Below are positions 34,239 through 42,651 of a stretch of DNA of 64,000 bases, one piece after another. This DNA is from CAYXLI01 sp964464925 (lineage in GTDB: Bacteria > Acidobacteriota > Terriglobia > Bryobacterales > Bryobacteraceae). The position numbers and the translations under genes were made by a program. The stretch's first letter is position 1. The number at the start of each line of letters is the position of its first letter. Under the pieces are notes generated by a model that had not been told where the DNA came from, searched no databases, and saw nothing but the letters and a program-made list of their open reading frames with translations. Location: contig CAYXLI010000013.1 of the NCBI GenBank assembly GCA_964464925.1, positions 62,001-126,000 on the forward strand, in the 5' to 3' direction.

Positions 34239-34679
34239 ATGAAGAACTCAAAGAAGTCACAGAGGGGCAACACGATTCTGGAGTCGGCCCTGATCTTCGG
34301 TCCGTTCATTTTTATCTTGATTGGGATTCTCGATTTCGGTCAGTTCCTCTATCTGCATCAGGCTCTGACCGAGCGAGCGCGATCTTCCGCCCGCTGGGGC
34401 GCAACTCAGGCGCAGGCATTCGACAGCAACTTACAGTCGGAGATACAAAACATGGTTCTGTACAATCAGCCGACGGCGCCGAGCAACGGCCAGGCGTTCT
34501 TCGGCTTGACTCCGCAAAGTGTGCAAGTGACGAGTACGACGCCGGATTCGCAAACAGGGTACTACCAGATCGTGGTGAAGATCACGAACTACCCCTATCA
34601 AATGCTCTCACCGTACATTGCAGGCACGCATTTCGGACCCAATATCGTGGCATCCGTCGCGTCCGAATATGTACCGTAA
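34239..34679 (+). CDS. TadE-like pseudopilin protein (right cassette, gene 3)
   Basis: A 146-residue TadE-type protein: RGNTILESALIFGPFIFILIGILDFGQFLYLHQALTERARSSARWG, then a short exported part containing MVLYNQP, FFGLTPQSVQVTS and PYIAGTHFGPN. It matches the leftward product at 30296-30718. It starts 12 bases after the previous tadE and is followed by inverted repeats (34691-34757) that probably end the cassette. Confidence 0.87.
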   Translation: MKNSKKSQRGNTILESALIFGPFIFILIGILDFGQFLYLHQALTERARSSARWGATQAQAFDSNLQSEIQNMVLYNQPTAPSNGQAFFGLTPQSVQVTSTTPDSQTGYYQIVVKITNYPYQMLSPYIAGTHFGPNIVASVASEYVP

Positions 34680-34693
34680 CCTGCCAATCTGGC

Positions 34694-34757
34694 GGTAGTC
34701 CAACTTCTGAACGGCGTGAGCCGTCATTTCGCCACTACCCTCATTCGCGGGAGTGAG
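34694..34757 (+). terminator. Structured region after the right tad cassette
   Basis: Nested inverted repeats: ACGGC-GTGA-GCCGT (34711-34724, a GNRA-type tetraloop), enclosed by GGTAGT/ACTACC (34694-34699, 34734-34739), then CTCATTC/GAGTGAG (34740-34757). No U-tract, so Rho-independent termination is uncertain; it could be a 3' end or a structured RNA. Confidence 0.35.
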
Positions 34758-34758
34758 G

Positions 34759-34764
34759 TATACT
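34759..34764 (+). promoter_or_regulatory. -10 element of the rimP-nusA-infB operon
   Basis: TATACT at 34759-34764, about 50-60 bases before rimP, with predicted transcription start near 34771 just ahead of the leader hairpin. No consensus -35 is seen at 17 bases. Shares TATACTAACA with the candidate LytTR promoter at 20276. Confidence 0.45.
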
Positions 34765-34783
34765 AACACTGTCGACCGATTCC

Positions 34784-34806
34784 AGTGCGCGCAAGCGCAC
34801 TTTTTT
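34784..34806 (+). terminator. Leader terminator (attenuator-like) before rimP
   Basis: AGTGCGC-GCAA-GCGCACT stem (7 bp, GNRA-type GCAA loop; 34784-34801) followed directly by five further T (34802-34806): a textbook intrinsic terminator placed inside the leader, ending just before the first possible rimP start. An upstream CACTG (34767-34771) can pair with CAGTG (34783-34787) and would prevent the terminator from forming. Confidence 0.7.
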
Positions 34807-34819
34807 ATTGGGCAAGAGT

Positions 34820-35287
34820 TTGAGCAGGGAAGAAATCATCAACAAGGTTACCGAGATTACCGACCGTGTCGGCCGCGAGAAAGGCATCGAGACGGTGGAG
34901 GTGGACCTTGTCGGATCGGGCCGGGCCCGGGTACTCCGGATCTTTATCGATAAGCCGGAAGGAGTTACGCACTCCGATTGCGAGTACATCTCGCATCAGG
35001 TCGGCACCATTTTAGACGTCGAGGATGTCATTCCCGGCGCCTCCTATCATCTGGAGGTCAGTTCTCCAGGTGTGGAGCGCAAGCTCACCAAACCCGCCGA
35101 TTTTCAACGCTTTCTTGGACAGAAAGCAAAGGTGGTCCTCCGCGAACCCGTGGAGAATCAGAAAGCCTGGATCGGCAAGCTTACCGGTTTCGAGAACAAC
35201 ATCGTGACCATGGAGCCGTCGGAAGGCAAGTCCATTCAGTTTGGCTTTGACCAGGTACAGAGGGCCAATCTGAAGTTCGAGTGGTAA
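34820..35287 (+). CDS. rimP: Ribosome maturation factor RimP
   Basis: Assembly factor for the 30S subunit, 155 residues from TTG 34820 (a TTG at 34808 in the same frame gives 159). The N-terminal domain has REKGIETVEVDLVGSGRARVLRIFIDKPEGVTHSDCEYIS, and the conserved YHLEVSSPGVERKL leads into the SH3-like C-terminal domain. First gene of rimP-nusA-infB, the standard bacterial arrangement. No good Shine-Dalgarno precedes either TTG; the attenuator hairpin lies just upstream. Confidence 0.93.
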   Translation: MSREEIINKVTEITDRVGREKGIETVEVDLVGSGRARVLRIFIDKPEGVTHSDCEYISHQVGTILDVEDVIPGASYHLEVSSPGVERKLTKPADFQRFLGQKAKVVLREPVENQKAWIGKLTGFENNIVTMEPSEGKSIQFGFDQVQRANLKFEW

Positions 35288-35333
35288 CCCACCAGGAAAC
35301 CCACAATAAAGAAAGAAAAGAGAGGGAACTGTT

Positions 35334-36863
35334 TTGGCGTCGATCTTTGAGTCCATCGAAATCCTCAGCAAGGAAAAAGGAATAGACCCGCAAATCGTCA
35401 TCACCGCGGTGAAGGACGCGATGCTTGTGGCTGCCCGGAAGCAATTCCGGACGGACGAAGAACTCGCGGCCGAAATCGACGAGAAAGCGAATGCGGTCCA
35501 CATCTTCATCGTGAAGCAGGTGGTGGAGGAGGTGCAGAATCCGCTGAACGAGATCTCGCTCAACGATGCCCTGCAGTTTGATCCGGCAGCGACGGTCGGA
35601 TCGCCTATCCGGATCAAGAAAGCAACCGAATCGCTCGGCCGCATCTCGGCACAAACTGCTAAGCAGGTGATTCTGCAGAAGGTTCGCGAGGCGGAGCGCG
35701 AAACCATCTACTCGGAATATAACGACCGGGTAGGCGAACTGGTCAACTGCACCGTGAAGCGAATGGAAGGGCAGGACCTGGTCTGCGATCTGGGTAAGAC
35801 CGAAGCGCGTCTGCCCAAGAAGGAACAATCGAAGCTCGAGAGCTTCACGGTCGGCGAACGGATCCGCTGCGTAATCAAGAGTGTGGAGAAGACCGGGAAG
35901 AACGCGGGCGTGATTGTGTCGCGCGCAGCGCCGGAACTCGTCATGCGCTTATTTGAACAGGAAGTACCCGAGATCTACGACGGCACCGTCCAAATAAGAG
36001 GGTGCGCGCGCGAAGCGGGCGAGCGTACCAAAATTGCGGTTCTCAGCCGTGACCGCGACGTGGATTGCGTCGGGGCCTGCGTGGGAATGAAGGGTATGCG
36101 TGTGCAGTCGATTATCCGCGAACTGCGCGGGGAAAAAATCGACATCATCGAATACTCGGAAGATCCGGTTGTCTTTGCCACTCACGCTTTAAGCCCTGCC
36201 AAGATCAGCAGAGTGTCGATTCTGAGTGGTACCGAAAAGCATATGGAAGTAATCGTCGACGACACGCAACTTTCCCTGGCCATCGGCAAGAAGGGTCAAA
36301 ATGTGCGTCTGGCGGCGAAACTGCTCGGTTGGAAGATCGATATCAAGAGCGAAGAAGAGAAGCGGCAGGAAGTAGAGTCGCAGATGGCCGCGCTGGTGGT
36401 TCCGGGGGCGCCGGTGTCGGTGCTGATGGAACATGGCCTTCCCGAAAAGATGGTGGAGAAGCTGGTGGAAGGCGGGATCGTTACGGTCGAGCGGCTGGGG
36501 GAAATGACGCCGGAGCAGTTGGAAGAGATTCCTGGAATCGGGCCCAAGATGGTGGAGAAGATTCAGGAGGCTGTGGTCGCTTACTACGGCCAGTATGAGC
36601 AGGCTGTGGATGAGCCAGTGGGCGAAGAAGTAGCTGCGGAGCAGCAGCCGGACGCCTCCTACGGGGAGGCCGAGGGTACGGTTGCCGGCGAAGTGCCAGC
36701 AACTGAACAAGAAGGGCCGTCCAGTGAAGAAGAGGCGGCTGGGGAGCAGGCGGAACAAGGGGAACAGGCGAAAGCCGAATCTCCGGAAGCCCCTCATTTG
36801 ACGCCATCTGATACGATGGAAGACACGGACAGCGTGGTGGGGGACGGGCACTCCGCAAGGTAA
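35334..36863 (+). CDS. nusA: Transcription termination/antitermination factor NusA
   Basis: RNA-polymerase-binding elongation factor, 509 residues, starting at TTG 35334 behind AGAGGG. Domains in order: N-terminal domain (about 1-125), S1 (about 135-200, GELVNCTVKRMEGQDLVCDL), two KH domains (about 200-345, with VGMKGMRVQSIIRELRGEKIDI and AIGKKGQNVRLAAKL), and a helix-hairpin-helix pair (about 365-425, EIPGIGPKMVEKI). A Glu/Ala-rich acidic tail of about 85 residues follows. NusA often regulates its own operon, which fits the leader terminator 550 bases upstream. Confidence 0.97.
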   Translation: MASIFESIEILSKEKGIDPQIVITAVKDAMLVAARKQFRTDEELAAEIDEKANAVHIFIVKQVVEEVQNPLNEISLNDALQFDPAATVGSPIRIKKATESLGRISAQTAKQVILQKVREAERETIYSEYNDRVGELVNCTVKRMEGQDLVCDLGKTEARLPKKEQSKLESFTVGERIRCVIKSVEKTGKNAGVIVSRAAPELVMRLFEQEVPEIYDGTVQIRGCAREAGERTKIAVLSRDRDVDCVGACVGMKGMRVQSIIRELRGEKIDIIEYSEDPVVFATHALSPAKISRVSILSGTEKHMEVIVDDTQLSLAIGKKGQNVRLAAKLLGWKIDIKSEEEKRQEVESQMAALVVPGAPVSVLMEHGLPEKMVEKLVEGGIVTVERLGEMTPEQLEEIPGIGPKMVEKIQEAVVAYYGQYEQAVDEPVGEEVAAEQQPDASYGEAEGTVAGEVPATEQEGPSSEEEAAGEQAEQGEQAKAESPEAPHLTPSDTMEDTDSVVGDGHSAR

Positions 36864-36907
36864 GTTGAATTCGCTATCCGTCTGTCCGAATGGTGCAGTT
36901 CTTATCT

Positions 36908-39900
36908 ATGAAAAAAATCAGAATCAACGAGTTGGCTCGTGAGTTAGAGGTAAAGCCAAACCGGATTCTCGAGTTGTTGCCGGAGTTGGGAGTCCAGGAA
37001 AAGAAGACTCACTCCAGCTCGATTGATGAAGATGTCGCGATCATCGTCAAACATCGCCTCTCCGGAAACGGCGAAGGCTATGGGACCGGTGTGTCCGATT
37101 ATGACGAGGCCGATGTCGAAGAGCACGAACACGAAGAAGAACATGAAGCTCAACCGGCTCGCAAGGCGGAAGATCACGTGCCGGTAGTCGAAGAAAAACC
37201 GGCCTCCGCGCCGCCTGCGGGCGAGCCGGCAGCGAAGACGGAAGCCCATGCCGAGTCTGCACCCGCGGCTCCGGCTCCGTTCCGCCCCACCCCATTGCGT
37301 CCGCCGCTTGTCGGCCACCGCGAGCCGGTGCAGCCGCCGGTCGGACCACCACGCCCGCAAGCGCCTGCTCCGCCTGCACCAGCGGTGCCTCAGCAGCCAG
37401 CCGCACCCCCAGCGGCCGCCCCGCAGCAACGGGCGACGCCCGCCGCTCCGCGTCCGCCAGCGCCTGCACCGCCTTCCGCCGGACCTGGCACACCGGCCTC
37501 CGCGGCGCCTCCTGCGAGTCCGGGTACACCGGCACGTACCAGTCTGCCCGCGCGAAACATGCCGATCTACCGGCCGGGACAAGTGATTTCAGGCCCGCGG
37601 CAGCCGCTCCCTCCGGGCATTGCACCGGCGGCGCCTGCCGCTCCCGGCCAGCCGCGTCCCTCGACTCCGCCGGGACGTCCGGTGCCGCGTCCACAGGCTC
37701 CTGGCATTTCCATTCCGCCGCGAACGCAAGCCCCGCGCGAAGGACAAGGTCCTGGACAGCCGCAGCAGCAACGGCCGACCCTGGCGGGACAGCCTGCCGC
37801 GCGTCCCGTCGTCCCTCCGCGCGCCGATCTGGCCGCGCGTCTTGCCCAGACGCAGGCCAAGCCTATGCCCGGTCCGGCCGCGCCGCCGATGCCCCGCCCG
37901 GGCATGCCGAGCCGCCCGTCGTCTCCGGTTCCGGGCCAACCGATTTATCGCGGCCCAATTCGTCCCGGCCAGCCCCTGATGCGGCAACCCGGTGGCCCGG
38001 GTGGCCCCGGACGTCCTGGCGACAATCGTGGAGCCCGCCCGCGCCCGATGCATCCGACCTCACCGATGCGCATCGAGCCGCCAACTCCGCTTCCGGAAGG
38101 CCGGCGCCAGTTCAACAAACCGGGCAACCGCAGCCCGCAGGAGCGGCGTCGCGATCAGGAAGGCGTATTCCGCCCGGTCATCCGGCGCGAGCAACCCGCT
38201 GCTCCTCCGCCGATCGATCGTGAGATCACGATCTCCGAAGGGATCACCGTCAAGGAGTTGTCCGAAAAGCTCGGAATCAAGGCGAATCTCGTCATCAAGA
38301 AGCTGGTGGAGCGCAAGATTTTCGCGACTATCAACCAGACCCTCGATGCCAAGATGGCCGAGGATATGGCGCGCGAATTCGGCGCGTCTACGAATCAAGT
38401 CAGTTTTGAGGAAGAGTCCAGTCAGGAACTGGTGCTCGCCGAGGAGCCGAAGGACCTGGTCCGCCGTGCCCCTGTGGTCACTATCATGGGCCACGTCGAC
38501 CACGGCAAGACTTCACTGCTGGATGCGATTCGTTCGGCCAATGTGGCCGAGCATGAGGCCGGCGGTATTACGCAGCACATCGGCGCATATCAGATCGTCA
38601 AGAACGATCGCAAGATCGTGTTCATCGATACGCCCGGTCACGAAGCGTTCACACGCATGCGCGCCCGCGGTGCCAAGGTGACGGACATCGTCATCCTGGT
38701 TGTGGCCGCTGACGATGGTGTTATGCCTCAGACGCAGGAAGCCATCGATCACGCCCGGGCGGCGAAGGTTCCGATCATTGTAGCGATCAATAAAATCGAC
38801 AAGCCGGACGCGCAGCCGGATCGTATCAAGCAGCAGTTGGCCGACCGCAACCTGCTTTCGGAAGACTGGGGCGGCGACACCGTCATGGTACCTGTCTCGG
38901 CGAAGGCACGCACGAATCTTGACCTGCTTCTGGAGATGATTCTCCTGGTCGCCGACATGGGGGACTACAAAGCGAACCCAAGCCGGCCGGCAGTCGGCAC
39001 GGTGCTCGAGGCAAAGTTGGATCGCGGACGCGGTCCAGTGGCGACTGTACTGGTGCAGAACGGAACGTTGAAGGTCAGCGATTTCTTCATCTGCGGACAG
39101 GTGTTCGGCAAGGTCCGGGCGCTGTTCAACGATCGCGGCGAAGGCGTGCGCGAAGCCGAGCCTTCGACCCCGGTCGAGGTGCTGGGTCTGAATGAACTGC
39201 CGGAAGTCGGCGATCAGTTCCAGGTCGTGACCGACACTGCGAAGGCGAAGCAGATCGTCATGTACCGCGAGTCAAAAGCTCGTGAGAAGGCGATGTCCAA
39301 GGGCGCCCGCGTTACGCTGGAGCAGCTACACCAGCAGGTGCGCGAGGGCGAGGTCAAGGAGCTGAACATCATCCTGAAAACGGATGTGGGCGGCACGGCA
39401 GAAGTGCTCAGCGAGATGCTGCAGAAGCTCTCGACGGACAAGGTGAAAATCCGCGTGCTACGCGCTGACGTCGGTGCGATTACCGAGAGCGACGTGCTGT
39501 TGGCGACTACATCGGAAGCGATCATCATCGGGTTCAACGTACGCCCTGAGCGTGCGGCGAGCGCGATTGCCGAGCGCGAAAAGATCGATCTGCGGCTCCA
39601 CACGATCATTTACGAGTTAACCGACGAGATCAAAAAGGCGATGGCGGGCATGCTGGAGCCGGTCTTCAAGGAAGTTTTCCGGGGCCGCGCCGAAGTCCGC
39701 GACGTCTTCAAGATCAGCAAGGTGGGCACTGTGGCCGGCTGTATGGTCACGGAAGGCGTGGTTACGCGCGACAGTCAGATGCGCCTGCTACGCGACAATA
39801 TCGTGGTGCACACTGGCCGTATCGAATCGTTGAAGCGTTTCAAGAACGATGCGAGCGAAGTGAAGGCCGGTTATGAGTGCGGTATCACGATCGCGAACTA

Positions 39901-39967
39901 CCAGGATCTGAAGCCGGGCGACATCATCGAGGCGTTCGCTCAGGAGCAGATCGAAGCGACGCTGTAA
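36908..39967 (+). CDS. infB: Translation initiation factor IF-2
   Basis: GTPase that places initiator tRNA on the ribosome, about 1019 residues from ATG 36908 (MKKIRINELARELEVKPNRILELLPELGV); an ATG at 36890 adds six residues. The IF2-N domain is followed by a very long Pro/Ala/Arg-rich linker (about 60-430). The second IF2-N (EITISEGITVKELSEKLGIK) and the G domain follow: GHVDHGKTS (about 528), DTPGHEAF, NKIDKPDA and VSAKARTNLD. Domains II-IV complete the protein (ENDING: DIIEAFAQEQIEATL). A strong terminator stands after the stop. Confidence 0.97.
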   Translation: MKKIRINELARELEVKPNRILELLPELGVQEKKTHSSSIDEDVAIIVKHRLSGNGEGYGTGVSDYDEADVEEHEHEEEHEAQPARKAEDHVPVVEEKPASAPPAGEPAAKTEAHAESAPAAPAPFRPTPLRPPLVGHREPVQPPVGPPRPQAPAPPAPAVPQQPAAPPAAAPQQRATPAAPRPPAPAPPSAGPGTPASAAPPASPGTPARTSLPARNMPIYRPGQVISGPRQPLPPGIAPAAPAAPGQPRPSTPPGRPVPRPQAPGISIPPRTQAPREGQGPGQPQQQRPTLAGQPAARPVVPPRADLAARLAQTQAKPMPGPAAPPMPRPGMPSRPSSPVPGQPIYRGPIRPGQPLMRQPGGPGGPGRPGDNRGARPRPMHPTSPMRIEPPTPLPEGRRQFNKPGNRSPQERRRDQEGVFRPVIRREQPAAPPPIDREITISEGITVKELSEKLGIKANLVIKKLVERKIFATINQTLDAKMAEDMAREFGASTNQVSFEEESSQELVLAEEPKDLVRRAPVVTIMGHVDHGKTSLLDAIRSANVAEHEAGGITQHIGAYQIVKNDRKIVFIDTPGHEAFTRMRARGAKVTDIVILVVAADDGVMPQTQEAIDHARAAKVPIIVAINKIDKPDAQPDRIKQQLADRNLLSEDWGGDTVMVPVSAKARTNLDLLLEMILLVADMGDYKANPSRPAVGTVLEAKLDRGRGPVATVLVQNGTLKVSDFFICGQVFGKVRALFNDRGEGVREAEPSTPVEVLGLNELPEVGDQFQVVTDTAKAKQIVMYRESKAREKAMSKGARVTLEQLHQQVREGEVKELNIILKTDVGGTAEVLSEMLQKLSTDKVKIRVLRADVGAITESDVLLATTSEAIIIGFNVRPERAASAIAEREKIDLRLHTIIYELTDEIKKAMAGMLEPVFKEVFRGRAEVRDVFKISKVGTVAGCMVTEGVVTRDSQMRLLRDNIVVHTGRIESLKRFKNDASEVKAGYECGITIANYQDLKPGDIIEAFAQEQIEATL

Positions 39968-39989
39968 TTCGAGGTCCGCTGTGAATTCG

Positions 39990-40023
39990 AAGGGGAGGAG
40001 TGAAAGCTCCTCCCCTTTCTCTT
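39990..40023 (+). terminator. Intrinsic terminator of the rimP-nusA-infB operon
   Basis: Perfect 11-bp stem AAGGGGAGGAG/CTCCTCCCCTT (39990-40000 with 40007-40017), 6-base loop, then TCTCTTT. It ends 23 bases after the infB stop and abuts the convergent SIR2 gene. Confidence 0.85.
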
Positions 40024-41202
40024 TCACCTGGCCTTCGACAGTTTCGCGATGGAGGCCGCGAGGGAGGAGAAGTCCGGATACCAGATGATTTCCGTGCCGA
40101 GTTCGCGGACGGAGCGCTCCAGGTGAGATTTGATCTCTTCGCGCGGTTCGGGCAACTCACACTCAGCGCGGAGCCAGAAGTGGCGAACTGAATCCAACTC
40201 AGCCTCCATGTCCGCGGCATCATAGTCGCGGCTGTGCAGGAACCGGAGTTCGGCGGTCCGGTGGGCACGCCGTTCGGCGGCCGATTGATACAGCCAACGG
40301 CGGATATTCACATCGTCCAGCGCCGTGCCGATGATGAGCACATTGTGCCGCTGCAGGATCGAGAGCGGCGTGTAATTCGCGAAAGAGGCCGGGTCGGAGA
40401 AAGTGTGGAAGTACTCGGACTCCTTGAACACCAATCCGAAAGCGTAATCACCGTTCTCGACATCCTCGACGTTCATGCGCGCGTCGAGATAGCCGTGGAG
40501 ATGGAAGACCGGAATCGTACCGGGCGTCTGCGTGTCGGCCGCGCCCTGAATGCTACTGACAAAACGGCGCCCTTTGGCTGCGGAGCGCATGTAGAGTTCC
40601 AGGAGATTGTCAGCGTTTGTAGTGAGGACAGCGTGAATGTTGCGGTTCGGTGAGCCTGCCAGCAGAAGATCGCCGACGGCACAGAGGGTTGCGTTGCGGC
40701 GGAAGAGTTCGAGAGCCGCTGACCAGTCGGAGCGGCGCAGACGATCGCGCAGTTCGCGGAACTCCTCTTTGCCGTACAAACTGTCGTACAGGATCTGATC
40801 GAACGTGCGGTCCGACCCGTGAGCCTCGAGCATGCGGTCACAAATGTCGAGTTGAGCGGAAACGGAGATGCGAGCGGCAGACAAGCTGTCGACGATGCCG
40901 GATGCCGCGGAGCCCCGGTTCGGAAACGTCTGTTGGACGGCGCGCTCCACCACCTCGCGCCACAACGGAATGCCGCTTTCATGACTGACGCCCGCACCGG
41001 CGAATAGCGCGAGGCCGCGCTGCTTATACAGGAACAGAGCGCGGTTCTGCCCGCAGAGCCGACGACCGGCGCGGCAGTGACCCTGCAATTCCATGCGGCG
41101 GACAAAGCCCGGCGGAAAATCGCCTAAGAGTTCCCCATCCTGCAACGAATCGAAACGGGCAAGCTGGCCGACAGTCGGGCTGGTTTCGCTCACGGGTCGC
41201 AT
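40024..41202 (-). CDS. SIR2-domain protein (orphan NAD-binding/NADase-like)
   Basis: About 392 residues from ATG 41202 (a longer frame to 41301 would overlap the divergent gene). The SIR2 fold is marked by LALFAGAGVSHESGIPLW (GAGxS), HAVLTTNADNLLE (TTNxD) and FHLHGYLD (the catalytic-type His), in order. There is no zinc-binding Cys cluster as in sirtuin deacetylases, so it resembles the SIR2_2-type domains found in bacterial defence and signalling proteins that hydrolyse NAD. The C-terminal part (about 250-392) contains LGTALDD-like IIGTALDDVNIRRWL and no recognised effector. Standalone, no obvious partner. Confidence 0.85.
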   Translation of the reverse strand: MRPVSETSPTVGQLARFDSLQDGELLGDFPPGFVRRMELQGHCRAGRRLCGQNRALFLYKQRGLALFAGAGVSHESGIPLWREVVERAVQQTFPNRGSAASGIVDSLSAARISVSAQLDICDRMLEAHGSDRTFDQILYDSLYGKEEFRELRDRLRRSDWSAALELFRRNATLCAVGDLLLAGSPNRNIHAVLTTNADNLLELYMRSAAKGRRFVSSIQGAADTQTPGTIPVFHLHGYLDARMNVEDVENGDYAFGLVFKESEYFHTFSDPASFANYTPLSILQRHNVLIIGTALDDVNIRRWLYQSAAERRAHRTAELRFLHSRDYDAADMEAELDSVRHFWLRAECELPEPREEIKSHLERSVRELGTEIIWYPDFSSLAASIAKLSKAR

Positions 41203-41230
41203 ACTATGGGGATGCAACGCGGGCACAACT

Positions 41231-42631
41231 ATGAATGCCTGGTATACACGGTTACGCGGGTGTGACGCGACATGGTGGTTCCTCCGCGCGCTTGGTGTCA
41301 CCTACATCATCGCCTTCGGCTCCGCCGCGGTGCAGATTCAGGGGCTGGCCGGTGCGCACGGCATTCTGCCGGTCTCTGTCTTCCTCGCCAGGGCTGCTGA
41401 GGCGCTGGGCAGTTCTGCGTGGACCTCCGTTCCTACCGTGTTCTGGTTGAGATCGAATGATGCCGCGCTAACGGCAGTGTGCGTTGCCGGCTGTGCTGCG
41501 GGAGTGATGGTGGCGAGCGGTGTCCTATGGAGGCTGGGCGCGATCGCCGGGTTCGTGTTGTATCTCTCGATCATTTCAGGGTGCCAGGATTTTCTGGCAT
41601 TCCAGTGGGATTTTCTGCTACTCGAGGCTGGCTTTCTGGCCATGTTTGCGGGGCTGTCAGGGATTGTTGTGTGGCTCTACCGGTGGCTGTTATTCCGGCT
41701 GATGTTCTTATCCGGATGCGTGAAACTTTTGAGTGGCGACGCTACGTGGCGGAACCTCACCGCGATGACGTTTCATTACCAGACGCAGCCGATCCCGAAT
41801 GTGATTGCGTGGTATGCGCACCAACTGCCGGTCTGGTTCCAGAAGATGAGCACCGCGTCGGTACTGGCCATTGAGGTGGTGATTCCGTTTATCATCTTTG
41901 CGCCGGCGAGGCTTCGCAGCGTGGCCGCATGGAGCTTTCTCGCGCTGCAGGTGCTGATTTCCCTCACAGGGAACTATGCGTTCTTCAATCTTCTGGCTAT
42001 GGCGCTGTGCCTGTTCTTGTTCGGTCAGGCTCCGAAATTCCGGTGGCCGGAACGAAGGTGGCGAGAGGCGATTGCCATTCTGCTCGCGGTGTTCATTGGT
42101 TCGGTGAGTACTGTGGAGATGCTGGGAACGCTGGGAGTGCGCGCGCCTGGACAGGGCCTGGTGTCGGCGCTTGCGCCATTCGGCGTGGTCAACACGTATG
42201 GGCTGTTTGCGGTGATGACGACGAGGCGTCCGGAGATCGTGGTGGAAGGATCGGACGACGGCGTCACCTGGCGCGCTTACGAATTCCGGTACAAACCAGG
42301 GCGGCTGGACCGGCACCCGCCGTTCGTTGCTCCGCATCAGCCGAGACTGGACTGGCAGATGTGGTTCGCCGCGCTCGGCGATTACCGGCAGAATCCGTGG
42401 TTCGTGAATTTCATGCTGCGGCTGTTGCAGGGCTCGCCGGAAGTATTGGGACTGCTTGAAACCAACCCTTTTCCGGATCATCCGCCGAAGTTTGTCAGGG
42501 CTATGTTATTTGACTATACCTTCACTGATTTTGGGGAGCGGCGTGCAACGGGCAATTGGTGGAAGAGAACCGCAGCGGGCACGTATCTGCGAGCGGTGAG
42601 TCTGGTTGACTTCACCGCGCCCTCGCGGTAG
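41231..42631 (+). CDS. Lipase maturation factor-like integral membrane protein
   Basis: A 466-residue polytopic protein of the lipase maturation factor family (LMF1 in animals). The start is ATG 41231 (MNAWYTRLRGCDATWWFLRALGVTYIIAFGSAAVQ); the upstream frame overlaps the SIR2 gene and is not protein-like. About eight to ten hydrophobic helices cover residues 20-330. The C-terminal soluble part has RPEIVVEGSDDGVTWRAYEFRYKPG and DWQMWFAALGDYRQNPWF, both family hallmarks, and CVKLLSGDATWRNLTAMTFHYQTQPIP in the membrane part. Bacterial role unknown. Confidence 0.88.
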   Translation: MNAWYTRLRGCDATWWFLRALGVTYIIAFGSAAVQIQGLAGAHGILPVSVFLARAAEALGSSAWTSVPTVFWLRSNDAALTAVCVAGCAAGVMVASGVLWRLGAIAGFVLYLSIISGCQDFLAFQWDFLLLEAGFLAMFAGLSGIVVWLYRWLLFRLMFLSGCVKLLSGDATWRNLTAMTFHYQTQPIPNVIAWYAHQLPVWFQKMSTASVLAIEVVIPFIIFAPARLRSVAAWSFLALQVLISLTGNYAFFNLLAMALCLFLFGQAPKFRWPERRWREAIAILLAVFIGSVSTVEMLGTLGVRAPGQGLVSALAPFGVVNTYGLFAVMTTRRPEIVVEGSDDGVTWRAYEFRYKPGRLDRHPPFVAPHQPRLDWQMWFAALGDYRQNPWFVNFMLRLLQGSPEVLGLLETNPFPDHPPKFVRAMLFDYTFTDFGERRATGNWWKRTAAGTYLRAVSLVDFTAPSR

Positions 42632-42651
42632 GCCCCGAATCAGCAGTCTTG

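Noticed and set aside
36908..38210. Repeat array or CRISPR-like repeats in the Pro/Ala-rich part of infB
   Set aside because: Low-complexity codons for Pro/Ala/Arg give imperfect repeats; the reading frame is intact and there is no spacer structure.
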